Shown here piece by piece: positions 1 to 7,760 of a stretch of 64,000 nt of DNA. Origin of the DNA: Prevotellaceae bacterium (GTDB taxonomy: Bacteria > Bacteroidota > Bacteroidia > Bacteroidales > Bacteroidaceae); contig JABZLB010000003.1 in NCBI GenBank assembly GCA_015256945.1, positions 59,276-123,275 of the forward strand, read 5' to 3'. The notes under the pieces were generated by a model that was not told the DNA's origin, ran no database searches, and saw nothing but the letters and a program-made list of their open reading frames with translations. Both the position numbers and the translations under genes were made by a program. Within the stretch, counting starts at the first letter, position 1. Each line of letters opens with the position of its first letter.

Positions 1-1
1 A

Positions 2-289
2 CTGACGACATTGGTAGAGGCTCTTGCGCTTGGAATGCCAATTTTATGCAGTCGTAACCCGCAATTTCCTGTTGATGTTGACCGTGAAGGTTGCGGCATC
101 TCTATACCTTATTATAATAAGGAGGGTTGGATAGAGGCTATAACTTATGCTCAAAACCACCCTGATGAGCTGGCCGAAATGGGTAAACGGGGCAGGAAGC
201 TGGCCGAAAGGTTGTATAACGACCGTCATTGTGCTGAAGAAGTAGCCCGGGTTTTACATTGTGTTATGCAGAGAGAAAGTAGTCGTTGA
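2..289 (+). CDS. Glycosyltransferase, C-terminal fragment
   Basis: Partial gene: the reading frame is open to the left edge of the window, so the N-terminal part is missing. About 95 residues are visible. The TLVEALALGMPILCS stretch followed by DREGCGI is the nucleotide-sugar binding half of a GT-B fold enzyme (GT4/GT1-like), where the conserved E-A-x-x-x-G-x-P segment contacts the donor. The end, with NDRHCAEEVARVLHCVM, fits the closing C-terminal helix. Donor and acceptor cannot be told. It probably works in surface polysaccharide synthesis. Family assignment is fairly safe; the exact role is not. Confidence 0.75.
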   Translation: MTTLVEALALGMPILCSRNPQFPVDVDREGCGISIPYYNKEGWIEAITYAQNHPDELAEMGKRGRKLAERLYNDRHCAEEVARVLHCVMQRESSR

Positions 290-371
290 ACTATATTCCC
301 CAAACCGTTTCAATGCTGCTGTTTTATCATTAAAAGGTATTGAAATCATCTCTGAATTTTTGTTGTTTTGT

Positions 372-503
372 CTTTACGGCACTTTTGGTTTGTCTTTACG
401 CCGTAATCGTGTTCCCTTTACGATGTAAACGTGTTGCCTTTACATCGTAATCTACTCGCCTTTGCGATGTAATCGGGTTGTAATTACATCGTAATCGTTT
501 TAA
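372..503 (+). repeat. Tandem array, six 22-bp units
   Basis: Six consecutive units of exactly 22 bp start at 372, 394, 416, 438, 460 and 482. Most carry the core CTTTACGNYGTAAT, whose TTACGNNGTAA part is a near palindrome; several units have the core in the form TTACATCGTAA. The bases between cores vary more than the cores. Unit identity is moderate, but the period is exact. Similar units occur at 581-646, 7506-7593 and, inverted, at 46942-47029. Confidence 0.8.
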
Positions 504-580
504 GATTATATAGCTAAAGACCGACCTTTACAGTGTTTTGTAATGTGTTTATAATTAATAGCTTACAAAAGCTATTTTGT

Positions 581-646
581 CTTTACGGCACAATTGGCCT
601 GTCGTTACGCCGTAATTATTTTTTCTTTACGCCGTAATGACGAAGC
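581..646 (+). repeat. Tandem array, three 22-bp units
   Basis: Units start at 581, 603 and 625, each with a TTACGGCACAA or TTACGCCGTAA core. Same family and orientation as 372-503, from which it is separated by 77 bases that contain a small hairpin. Confidence 0.75.
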
Positions 647-897
647 ATTTAGCCCGTAATCAAGTTTTGCACCTTTAAAGAACTTGTTTTTCGGGTTCAG
701 GATTAACAAAAAGAGTCTGAAGCCATGGGGTATGCGTTATTCCGACATGTAAGCACGATTATTCCGACACCTCATTTGTTTTCGTATAGCAAATAACTGG
801 TCTGTTTGATCGATGATTTTGTACGGGGATAACGTTAAATAAATATAAACAATGGCATTGCAGAGCCATGATAGCCTCTCGGCCTGAATAAAATATG

Positions 898-905
898 TAA
901 CTTTG
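898..905 (+). promoter_or_regulatory. Predicted rplM operon promoter, -7 box
   Basis: TAACTTTG matches the Bacteroidetes -7 consensus TAnnTTTG. No clear -33 TTG is seen at the usual distance. Transcription would start near 911 and give a leader of about 200 nt before rplM. Confidence 0.55.
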
Positions 906-910
906 CACAT

Positions 911-1113
911 CGAATTGTGAAGATAACACTTAGAATCTTCACAGCTTCTTCGTGTTAATAGTGATATTCATGGCCGAATATTATGGTTAGTGAATCGTAG
1001 AAGCGCCGGGGATAATGCTGTGGATGGTCTCTTTTAGACTGGAGGCGCCGCGAGGTCCCTGCCCATTCAAACCAAAATAAAAACGTTTTTTAGTAGTAAA
1101 ATTTAAGTTTAAA
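911..1113 (+). ncRNA. Structured leader of rplM-rpsI
   Basis: The untranslated leader has two hairpin regions. GTGAAGAT (917-924) pairs with ATCTTCAC (935-942). Further on GCGCC (1003-1007) pairs with GGCGC (1044-1048) and encloses a second stem GTCT/AGAC (1027-1030 with 1036-1039) and a purine-rich internal loop. As I recall, autoregulatory leader RNAs have been described upstream of L13 genes in Bacteroidia; this one has the right place and a plausible shape, but I could not compare it with a covariance model. Binding by L13 or S9 is an inference. Confidence 0.5.
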
Positions 1114-1575
1114 ATGGACACTTTAAGTTACAAGACTATTTCCGCAAATAAGGAAACAGTGCAGAAAGAGTGGGTAGTAGTTGATGCTACCGACCAGGTT
1201 GTTGGTCGTTTCTGCTCAAAGGTTGCCAAAATGCTTCGCGGAAAGTACAAGCCAAACTTCACACCGAATGTAGATTGCGGCGATAATGTAATCATTATCA
1301 ATGCAGAAAAGGTTCGCTTTACAGGCAAAAAGGAAACCGATAAAATCTATACTCGTTATACTGGTTACCCAGGAGGACAGCGCTTTAATACGCCTGCCGA
1401 TCTGCGTACACGTAAGAACGGTATCGACAAGATGTTGCGCCATGCAATAAAAGGCATGCTGCCCAAAGGTATCTTAGGTCGTTCTTTGATGGACAATCTG
1501 TTTATCTTCGAAGGCCCTGAGCATAACAAGGCTGCACAAAAGCCGAAGAACATCGATATTAACCAGTATAAATAA
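1114..1575 (+). CDS. rplM: 50S ribosomal protein L13
   Basis: Early-assembling 50S subunit protein that binds 23S rRNA. The 153-residue product has the family pattern: WVVVDATDQVVGRFCSKVA near the N-terminus, then GKYKPNFTPNVDCGD, the basic segment YTRYTGYPGG and MLPKGILGR in the C-terminal half. Length is normal. It is the first gene of a two-gene operon, 12 bases ahead of rpsI, a pairing conserved across bacteria. A structured leader of about 200 nt precedes it and could serve feedback control. Confidence 0.97.
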   Translation: MDTLSYKTISANKETVQKEWVVVDATDQVVGRFCSKVAKMLRGKYKPNFTPNVDCGDNVIIINAEKVRFTGKKETDKIYTRYTGYPGGQRFNTPADLRTRKNGIDKMLRHAIKGMLPKGILGRSLMDNLFIFEGPEHNKAAQKPKNIDINQYK

Positions 1576-1587
1576 TAAGGAGAAAAG

Positions 1588-1974
1588 ATGGAAGTTATAA
1601 ACGCTATTGGTCGCCGTAAGAGCGCTGTTGCTCGTGTTTACCTTTCTGAAGGTACCGGTAAGATCACAATAAACAAGAAAGATATCAAAGACTTCTTCCC
1701 ATCAGCTATCCTGCAGTACGTGGTTAAGCAGCCACTTGAGCTTCTGGAAGTTGCTGAGAAATATGATATAAAGGCAAACCTTGACGGTGGTGGTTATACG
1801 GGTCAAAGTCAGGCTCTCCGTCTGGCTATTGCACGCGCATTGGTTAAGGTAAATGCTGAAGATAAGAAAAACCTGAAGGATCACGGATTCCTTACACGCG
1901 ACAGCCGTGCTGTTGAGCGTAAGAAACCAGGACGTCCAAAGGCTCGTCGCCGCTTCCAGTTCAGCAAGCGTTAA
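1588..1974 (+). CDS. rpsI: 30S ribosomal protein S9
   Basis: Small-subunit protein whose C-terminal tail reaches the P-site tRNA. The 128-residue product starts with NAIGRRKSAVARVYL, has the GGGYTGQSQALRLAIARAL segment and ends in the basic tail RPKARRRFQFSKR, with the invariant final S-K-R. The start ATG follows an unusually good ribosome binding site (AAGGAG, 1577-1582), suggesting translation independent of rplM. Confidence 0.97.
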   Translation: MEVINAIGRRKSAVARVYLSEGTGKITINKKDIKDFFPSAILQYVVKQPLELLEVAEKYDIKANLDGGGYTGQSQALRLAIARALVKVNAEDKKNLKDHGFLTRDSRAVERKKPGRPKARRRFQFSKR

Positions 1975-2071
1975 TGTGTTTGTTTCCTTCTTGTCGGCGG
2001 CGTACAGAATATATGTGCAGGGTTTGCATCATGATTTGTGCATGACGAAAGAAGAAATACACAAGCTGACT

Positions 2072-2117
2072 GTTTAGTATCTAAACCGGCAAGACCCGTA
2101 AACTGGTTACTTGCCGG
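2072..2117 (+). promoter_or_regulatory. Two adjacent hairpins in the rpsB leader
   Basis: GTTTAG (2072-2077) pairs with CTAAAC (2081-2086) around a 3-nt loop. CCGGCAAG (2086-2093) pairs with CTTGCCGG (2110-2117) around a 16-nt loop. They touch at one base and lie about 60 nt before rpsB, with no T-run after them, so they look like leader structures rather than an rpsI terminator. An S2-binding control site is possible. Confidence 0.45.
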
Positions 2118-2176
2118 CTGGTTCTGAGCAATTTTAGAATTAAAAAAGAAAGTAAACAAATTAAAAAGTAAAGACA

Positions 2177-3031
2177 ATGTCAAGAACAACATTTGACCAA
2201 TTGCTTGAGGCTGGATGTCATTTCGGCCATTTAAAGCGTAAGTGGAACCCGGCAATGGCTCCTTATATCTTCATGGAGCGTAATGGTATTCACATTATCG
2301 ACCTCAACAAAACCGTTGTAATGATCGACGATGCTGCTGAGGCTATGAAGGCTATCGCCAAGAGCGGTAGAAAGATTCTGTTCGTCGCTACTAAAAAACA
2401 GGCCAAGGAGATTGTAGCTGAAAAGGCTGCATCAGTAAACATGCCTTATGTAATTGAACGTTGGCCAGGCGGTATGCTTACCAATTTCCCTACAATTCGT
2501 AAGGCCGTAAAGAAAATGACGAACATCGATAAGATGATGAACGACGGTACTTTCTCAAATCTTTCTAAGCGTGAGATTCTGCAGATTAACCGTCAGCGCG
2601 CCAAATTGGAGAAGAACTTAGGCTCAATTGCCGACCTGACTCGCCTGCCGGCAGCTCTCTTCGTTGTTGATGTGATGAAGGAACACATTGCTGTAAAGGA
2701 AGCCAATCGCCTTGGAATTCCAGTATTTGGTATCGTTGATACAAACTCTGATCCTAAGAATATCGACTACGTTATCCCTGCAAACGATGATGCAAAGGAT
2801 TCTGTTGAAGTTATCTTGAATGCTGTTTGTGGTGCCGTTGCTGAAGGAATGAATGAGCATAAGGCTGAAAAGGCTGACGAAAAAGCATCGGCAGAGCAGG
2901 CTGAAGAGGCTGCAGAGGGCAAGCGTCATGCACGTCGTGCTCGCAAGGAAGAGCCGGTAGCTGCTGAAGAAGCAAAGGCTGAGGCTCCTGCTGCTGAGGC
3001 TAAAGAAGCTGAGGAAGCACAGGCAGAATAA
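2177..3031 (+). CDS. rpsB: 30S ribosomal protein S2
   Basis: Small-subunit protein that binds near the 16S rRNA 5' domain and anchors S1-like function. The 284-residue product has LLEAGCHFGHLKRKWNP at the start, then IHIIDLNKT, KKQAKEIV, RWPGGMLTNFPTI and FGIVDTNSDP, all classic S2 segments. The body ends near residue 226; beyond it is a 58-residue low-complexity tail rich in Ala, Glu and Lys with one basic patch (KRHARRARK). Such tails occur in other Bacteroidetes S2 proteins and are probably disordered. Upstream are two small hairpins; downstream are two competing hairpins before tsf. Confidence 0.97.
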   Translation: MSRTTFDQLLEAGCHFGHLKRKWNPAMAPYIFMERNGIHIIDLNKTVVMIDDAAEAMKAIAKSGRKILFVATKKQAKEIVAEKAASVNMPYVIERWPGGMLTNFPTIRKAVKKMTNIDKMMNDGTFSNLSKREILQINRQRAKLEKNLGSIADLTRLPAALFVVDVMKEHIAVKEANRLGIPVFGIVDTNSDPKNIDYVIPANDDAKDSVEVILNAVCGAVAEGMNEHKAEKADEKASAEQAEEAAEGKRHARRARKEEPVAAEEAKAEAPAAEAKEAEEAQAE

Positions 3032-3040
3032 ATACATTTT

Positions 3041-3112
3041 GATGTAGGGTCTTATTAGATTGGTAGGATCGGACAAGACCCTGCATCAATCTGATAAGAC
3101 CTTATTGTTTTT
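3041..3112 (+). promoter_or_regulatory. Two mutually exclusive hairpins between rpsB and tsf
   Basis: Hairpin 1 pairs 3041-3053 (GATGTAGGGTCTT) with 3075-3087 (AAGACCCTGCATC), 13 bp with one wobble. Hairpin 2 pairs 3049-3062 (GTCTTATTAGATTG) with 3087-3100 (CAATCTGATAAGAC), 14 bp with one wobble. They share 3049-3053 and base 3087, so they cannot both form fully. Hairpin 2 is followed by CTTATTGTTTTT, a terminator-like tail. This is the layout of an antiterminator/terminator switch that could set the ratio of tsf to rpsB. Confidence 0.6.
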
Positions 3113-3156
3113 AATTCGACTAAATTACAAATCTAACATTAAAAGAAAATTATATT

Positions 3157-4152
3157 ATGGCTGTTACAATTGAAGACATCAAGAAGCTCCGCACGATGAC
3201 AGGTGCCGGCATGAAGGACTGTAAGAAGGCTCTTGCAGAGGCTGATGGTGATATCAATAAGGCAGTAGAGCTCGTTCGTGAGCGCGGTTTGGCTATTGCT
3301 GCAAAGCGTTCTGACCGTACAACATCAAACGGATGTGTACTCGTTAAGAACGTAAACGGCTTTGCTGCAATGCTCGCTCTTAAGTGCGAAACGGACTTTG
3401 TTGCCAACGGTGCTGACTATGTTCAGCTTACACAAGATATTCTTGATGCAGCAATTGCTGCGAAAGCGCAAACGCTTGATGAAGTTAACGCCCTGAAATT
3501 AGCTGATGGAACTACTGTCGCTGAAGCAGTAACACGTCGCTCTGGCGTTGTAGGCGAGAAGATGGAACTGGATGGTTACAACGTCTTGGAAGGCGAAAAC
3601 ATCTACACTTACGACCATATGGGCCGCCATACCTTAGGTACAATGGTTCAGCTTAGCGGTGCAAACGAAGACGCTGGCCACAAAATTGCCATGCAGGTAG
3701 CCGCTATGAAGCCCGTTGCATTGGATGAAACAAGCGTTCCTCAGGAGGTAAAGGATGAGGAATTACGTGTTGCTATCCAGAAGACAAAGGAAGAACAGAT
3801 CGAGCGTCAGGTAAATGTTGCCCTGAAAAAAGCAGGTATTAACGCAAACCTTGTTGACTCAGAGGATCACATTGCTTCCAATGTTACCAAGGGTTGGTTG
3901 TCACAAGAGGATGCTGATAAGGCCGTAGAGATTAAGAAAACTGTTGGCGAGCAGGCAGCTGCAAATCTGAATGAGAACATGATTCAGAACATTGCCAAGG
4001 GTCGTATGGCTAAATTCTTTAAGGAAAACTGCCTTGTTGACCAGGAGTTCCAGTTTGGAGACGGCGATAAAGAGAGCGTTGCACAGTGGCTTACCAAGCA
4101 GGGTGGTTTGAAGATTTGCGCATACAAGCGTTTCAGTCTTTCTGCCGACTAA
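3157..4152 (+). CDS. tsf: Elongation factor Ts
   Basis: Nucleotide exchange factor that releases GDP from EF-Tu in the cytoplasm. The 331-residue product begins with the UBA-like domain (IKKLRTMTGAGMKDCKKAL, DINKAVELVRERG) and has the EF-Tu contact motif KCETDFVAN, the dimerisation repeats, and a C-terminal QFGDGDKESVAQWL segment. The longer form is usual in Bacteroidetes. It follows rpsB by 125 bases in the common rpsB-tsf order, through a likely attenuator, and ends at a strong terminator at 4228-4259. Confidence 0.97.
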   Translation: MAVTIEDIKKLRTMTGAGMKDCKKALAEADGDINKAVELVRERGLAIAAKRSDRTTSNGCVLVKNVNGFAAMLALKCETDFVANGADYVQLTQDILDAAIAAKAQTLDEVNALKLADGTTVAEAVTRRSGVVGEKMELDGYNVLEGENIYTYDHMGRHTLGTMVQLSGANEDAGHKIAMQVAAMKPVALDETSVPQEVKDEELRVAIQKTKEEQIERQVNVALKKAGINANLVDSEDHIASNVTKGWLSQEDADKAVEIKKTVGEQAAANLNENMIQNIAKGRMAKFFKENCLVDQEFQFGDGDKESVAQWLTKQGGLKICAYKRFSLSAD

Positions 4153-4227
4153 TCCGGATAATGTTGTCAACGCTGCATTTTGCCGATGCAAACGTGTGGT
4201 GATTTGGCAATAAACACATATAAGTCA

Positions 4228-4259
4228 GGGTCATGGATTCTCATCCATGGCCCTTTTTT
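4228..4259 (+). terminator. Intrinsic terminator after tsf
   Basis: GGGTCATGGAT (4228-4238) pairs with ATCCATGGCCC (4243-4253) around TCTC, 11 bp with one wobble, followed by six T residues. It covers the first ATG of the following open frame (4233), which is why that start is not accepted for the acyltransferase. Confidence 0.9.
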
Positions 4260-4280
4260 GTCACAGGTGAAGGAAGTAAT

Positions 4281-5357
4281 ATGCCAAACTTATCAAAACA
4301 AATACAGCCCCATGCTGCCGTCCGCGACTCACAAATTGAGCTGTTACGCATCATCGCCATGGTGATGATGCTGATACTCCACGCTAATTTCCTGGGTATC
4401 AGGGTACCTGAATACGTCGACTTTTTACAAGATTCGGTTAATGCCTGGAGCCGTATGGGTATCGAAGCGTTTTGTATTGTTGCCGTCGATGTATTTGTTT
4501 TGATTTCGGGTTGGTATGGTATTCAGTTTAGAAAATGCCGACTTGTAAGTTACATTTTTCAAGTATATTTCTTTACTTTCGTGCTTTACTTTACGTCATT
4601 ATTCTTTGATTCCGAGCTTCCTCCAACGCCACAATATGTAGCGCACCTCATTATCATGGACCCTTACTGGTTTGCGCAGTCCTACCTGTTGCTCTATTTG
4701 CTGTCGCCCGTGCTCAATAAGATGACAGACTACCTCCATCATTGTCATGCCAAATGGTCAGCAGGCACACCCCTTCTCATCGTTATCGTGCTGTATGCAC
4801 TTGTGCAAAGTATCTTCGGATGGTATGAAAACAGCCGGCTTTGGGGCTGTGAAGGCGATTCTGTTTTTACCTTTATCTTCCTGTATTTCGTTGGCCGTTG
4901 GCTCCGGCTATATGGTTATCGCATTACTCACCTGCCGCGATGGATATACGTTTCCATTTATTTTATATTGTGTTTAGCCGTTGCTTTTATGGGCGGTAGG
5001 GCTATTTTGCACAACAATGCTGATGGCTGTTTCTTCTGGTATAAGAATACTTCGCTGCCTGTTATTGTAGCAGCTATTTCGCTTTTCCTCTTTTTCCAGC
5101 GTCTGTCGTTCCATAATTTTCGGGTCAATATGCTGGCAGCGTCGTGCTTTTCCGTTTATCTTTTCAATTGTTCACCCTCACTTTTCGAATTATATAAGGG
5201 CCTTTCAGCCTACTTTCTCACCATGTCATCCGGAGCGCGAGTGTTGTTTTGTGCTGTCGTATTGATTTCAACCTATTTTTTTGTGGCTGTATTGTTAGAC
5301 CAGTTACGAAAATTTCTGTGGAATATAATAGAAGAAAACCTATGCGTAAAGCTATAA
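4281..5357 (+). CDS. Membrane acyltransferase (acyltransferase 3 family)
   Basis: Predicted integral membrane O-acyltransferase that would modify a cell-surface glycan. The 358-residue product begins with a hydrophilic stretch, then ELLRIIAMVMMLILHANFLG, with the family's Arg and His in the first membrane helix, and has about ten hydrophobic segments. I chose the ATG at 4281 because the earlier in-frame ATG (4233) lies inside the tsf terminator, while 4281 has AAGGAAG in front. The 3' end overlaps the following protease gene by 16 bases, so the two are probably co-transcribed. Acyl group and target are unknown. Confidence 0.8.
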   Translation: MPNLSKQIQPHAAVRDSQIELLRIIAMVMMLILHANFLGIRVPEYVDFLQDSVNAWSRMGIEAFCIVAVDVFVLISGWYGIQFRKCRLVSYIFQVYFFTFVLYFTSLFFDSELPPTPQYVAHLIIMDPYWFAQSYLLLYLLSPVLNKMTDYLHHCHAKWSAGTPLLIVIVLYALVQSIFGWYENSRLWGCEGDSVFTFIFLYFVGRWLRLYGYRITHLPRWIYVSIYFILCLAVAFMGGRAILHNNADGCFFWYKNTSLPVIVAAISLFLFFQRLSFHNFRVNMLAASCFSVYLFNCSPSLFELYKGLSAYFLTMSSGARVLFCAVVLISTYFFVAVLLDQLRKFLWNIIEENLCVKL

Positions 5358-7456
5358 AATATCTTATTATTTGCCTTGCATTATTGCAGTTTACAGATGC
5401 AGATGCCCAGCGTCCGGCTTTGCAGAAGCTGTCGCCGTTGGTGCGCGAAGCCTGCCTTAGCGTGCAGCAGTTGCCACGTTTTAATCGCGCAAAGGCCCTT
5501 AATCTGTCAAACAGGGTGGTAACTGCCTTTGTTAAGGGAACGGATGATTGCCTGGAAGTGTTGCGCTTGCACGGCGCAAAGGTGCTCTATTACAACGGCA
5601 GTCTGGCTATTGCAAGCATTCCTTTGAACCAGTTGTCGGCATTATCGCTTTCTCCTTCCATCGTGCGCATCGAAGCCGGCAAGCGTAGTCAGGCACTGAT
5701 GGATACAACAAACATCATCGTTTCTTCTGATAAGGTGCACGCCGGACTCGCCCTTCCTCACGGCTATACAGGCAAAGGCGTGGTTGTTGGCGTGCAGGAC
5801 ATTGGCTTTGACCTTACTCATCCCAACTTCTTTTCGGCCGATATGTCGCGCTATCGCATCGGTGCCATGTGGGATCAACTGGCTACCGATACCCTCAACA
5901 GCACGTTACCCGTGGGTCGCGATTATGTGGGTCGTGATACATTATTGGCTTTAGGGCATCCCCGCGACGGCTTTATCCAAACCCATGGCACCCATACGGC
6001 AGGCATTGCAGCAGGTAGCGGGGCCGAGGGTGGGGGCGTAATGTCGCCCTATCGCGGTGTGGCCTATGACAGTGAACTGTGTTTTGTAGCAAACGCTACA
6101 ACCGAAGATGCCAGCCTTATCGCCCCTGCCGACTATTATAAATACACTTATGCCCTGGATGCGCTGGGCTTTAAGTATATATTTGATTACGCAAAAGCAC
6201 GGCAAAAGCCCTGTGTAATCAACTTCAGTGAAGGCGCAAGAGAAGACTTCCACGGCGACGACCAGCTTTATTATGAGATGCTTGATTCGCTCTCTGGGCC
6301 AGGACGTATCATCGTTTCTTCTGCAGGAAACGACGGCCAGAAGCTTAATTATGCCCGAAAACCCGTCGGTATGGCTTCGGCAGGACTATTTATAAGCAGC
6401 TCCAGAAAAACGATGAGCGTGACTACGCGCGCCTCAGCCGACTTTGCTTTTCAGCTGAAATTCTACCCCTCGGGCCAGTCGCCCATTACGCGTAACTACA
6501 CGCTTTCGGCTCTTTTATCAGCTGCCGACTCAACCATAAAGGACAGTTTGCTCATCGATACCGTTAGTTTTCATATCACGGCAGCCGCCTATGCTGACAG
6601 CTATGGCACGGGACTGACGGCCACCGACTGGGTTATTGCATCATCCTCACGTCTTTCTCTTCTCCCCATTTCGGTTGAATTAAAAGGCTCTTCCGCCGAT
6701 GTTGAACTTTATCGTGTATCGGGAGAGTTCGTCCATAACGCCATTAACCCCTCACTTTCTGCGGGCGATAATACCCACAGTATTAACTCGCCGTCGAGTG
6801 CTCCCAGCGTTATTTGTGTGGGTGCAACGGGTTATCGCACGTGGTTTGTAAACTATCTGGGCGAAACCAAGGTTTATAACAACGGCACAGGAGGTGTACG
6901 AACACCTTTCTCGGCGGTAGGACCTACATGGGACGGCCGCATAAAGCCTGATGTAATGGCCCCCGGACAGAATATTATTTCATCGTACAGCACCTTCTTT
7001 ATCAGCAATCCTGCCAATGCCGGATTCCCATTATCGAGCGACATTCGCCACTTTACGTACAACGGTCGCACCTATGCCTGGATGAGCAATGGAGGCACAT
7101 CGATGGCCTCGCCTGTCGTAGCCGGCGTTATTGCCTTGTGGCTTCAGGCGTGCCCTACGCTTACGGCGCACGACTGTATTGACATTTTCAGCACCACATG
7201 CCATCGTTACGACCCTTCGCTTACATACCCCAACAACCTCTATGGCTATGGTGAAATTGATGCGTATGCAGGCTTACAGGAGGTGCTTCGGCGTGTTGCA
7301 GCAGGTGTTGAAAATATAAATGCTGATGGCATGACGAAGCTGCCGGGGTATCACGGCATGCGTATCTACACCATTGACGGACGGTTTGTGGGAACCGATA
7401 TGTCGAAACTCCCACGGGGAATATACGTGCAGGGTGGAAGAAAAGTGGTGAAATAA
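5342..7456 (+). CDS. Secreted subtilisin-like serine protease, type IX cargo
   Basis: Peptidase family S8. The 704-residue product has a signal peptide (MRKAIKYLIICLALLQF, cleavage near DADAQ), then the triad: Asp153 in VGVQDIGFD, His218 in GTHTAG and Ser587 in NGGTSMASPV. A beta-rich insert separates His and Ser. The last 30 residues (MRIYTIDGRFVG, then LPRGIYVQGGRKVVK) resemble the type IX secretion sorting tail, and porU and porV lie two genes downstream. The start at 5342 is chosen for its signal peptide; an earlier in-frame start at 5249 would add an implausible Cys-rich stretch inside the acyltransferase gene. It probably acts on or outside the outer membrane; substrate unknown. Confidence 0.88.
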   Translation: MRKAIKYLIICLALLQFTDADAQRPALQKLSPLVREACLSVQQLPRFNRAKALNLSNRVVTAFVKGTDDCLEVLRLHGAKVLYYNGSLAIASIPLNQLSALSLSPSIVRIEAGKRSQALMDTTNIIVSSDKVHAGLALPHGYTGKGVVVGVQDIGFDLTHPNFFSADMSRYRIGAMWDQLATDTLNSTLPVGRDYVGRDTLLALGHPRDGFIQTHGTHTAGIAAGSGAEGGGVMSPYRGVAYDSELCFVANATTEDASLIAPADYYKYTYALDALGFKYIFDYAKARQKPCVINFSEGAREDFHGDDQLYYEMLDSLSGPGRIIVSSAGNDGQKLNYARKPVGMASAGLFISSSRKTMSVTTRASADFAFQLKFYPSGQSPITRNYTLSALLSAADSTIKDSLLIDTVSFHITAAAYADSYGTGLTATDWVIASSSRLSLLPISVELKGSSADVELYRVSGEFVHNAINPSLSAGDNTHSINSPSSAPSVICVGATGYRTWFVNYLGETKVYNNGTGGVRTPFSAVGPTWDGRIKPDVMAPGQNIISSYSTFFISNPANAGFPLSSDIRHFTYNGRTYAWMSNGGTSMASPVVAGVIALWLQACPTLTAHDCIDIFSTTCHRYDPSLTYPNNLYGYGEIDAYAGLQEVLRRVAAGVENINADGMTKLPGYHGMRIYTIDGRFVGTDMSKLPRGIYVQGGRKVVK

Positions 7457-7505
7457 TATGTGTCGCAACAGCCTTGATAAATATAACACGCTGTGTTACA
7501 ATATG

Positions 7506-7593
7506 CTTTGCGATGTAACATTTCGTCCTTTACGTCGTTATAGGTATAGTATTAGCCGCTATTCCAGCTGCCTTTACGATGGCTTTGTCATTG
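7506..7593 (+). repeat. Four degenerate 22-bp units
   Basis: Units start at 7506, 7528, 7550 and 7572. The first, second and fourth begin CTTTGCGATG, CTTTACGTCG and CTTTACGATG; the third has decayed. Same family as 372-503. Confidence 0.6.
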
Positions 7594-7677
7594 TTCGGCG
7601 GCCGTCAGCAGCACTGTTGACGACCGTCATACGTATGGTTCGACGGCCGCCGTACGCGTTGCTGACGGCCGTCGAAC
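7590..7677 (-). repeat. 88-bp quadruple-palindrome element, copy A
   Basis: One of four copies of exactly 88 bp, here inverted. It contains four arms built on CGGCCG. The outer arms, TTCGGCGGCCGTCAGCA and TGCTGACGGCCGTCGAA, pair over 17 bases with one wobble. It is much richer in G+C than its surroundings. Other copies are at 16601, 34171 and 60368. Confidence 0.9.
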
Positions 7678-7760
7678 GACGACAATAACAAAGTAAACAC
7701 GTTGCCATGATGGTTTATGGTTTAATACAAAACGATATAATTTAAGAAACATTCAGCTGT

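Larger units (their letters stand above)
290..897. other. Intergenic region with 22-bp repeat arrays
   Basis: No gene is seen. The region holds two arrays of 22-bp repeats (372-503 and 581-646, entered separately), an 8-bp perfect hairpin AATAGCTT/AAGCTATT at 557-576 followed by TTGT, and a weak hairpin CAAGTT/AACTTG at 661-686 followed by five T residues, which could end transcription. A short direct repeat TTATTCCGAC occurs twice around 738-775. The rplM promoter and leader follow. Confidence 0.6.
7457..7760. other. Intergenic repeats after the protease
   Basis: This gap holds four degenerate 22-bp units (7506-7593) running straight into an inverted copy of the 88-bp palindromic element (7590-7677). 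No promoter box was found for the gene at 7761. Open frames here are made of repeat DNA and are not accepted as genes. Confidence 0.6.

Noticed and set aside
4233..4280. Longer N-terminus for the acyltransferase
   Set aside because: The ATG at 4233 is inside the tsf terminator; 4281 has a ribosome binding site.
5249..5341. Longer N-terminus for the subtilase
   Set aside because: It would hide the signal peptide and lies inside the acyltransferase gene in another frame.
7458..7688. 76-codon frame after the subtilase gene
   Set aside because: Made entirely of 22-bp units and an 88-bp element.
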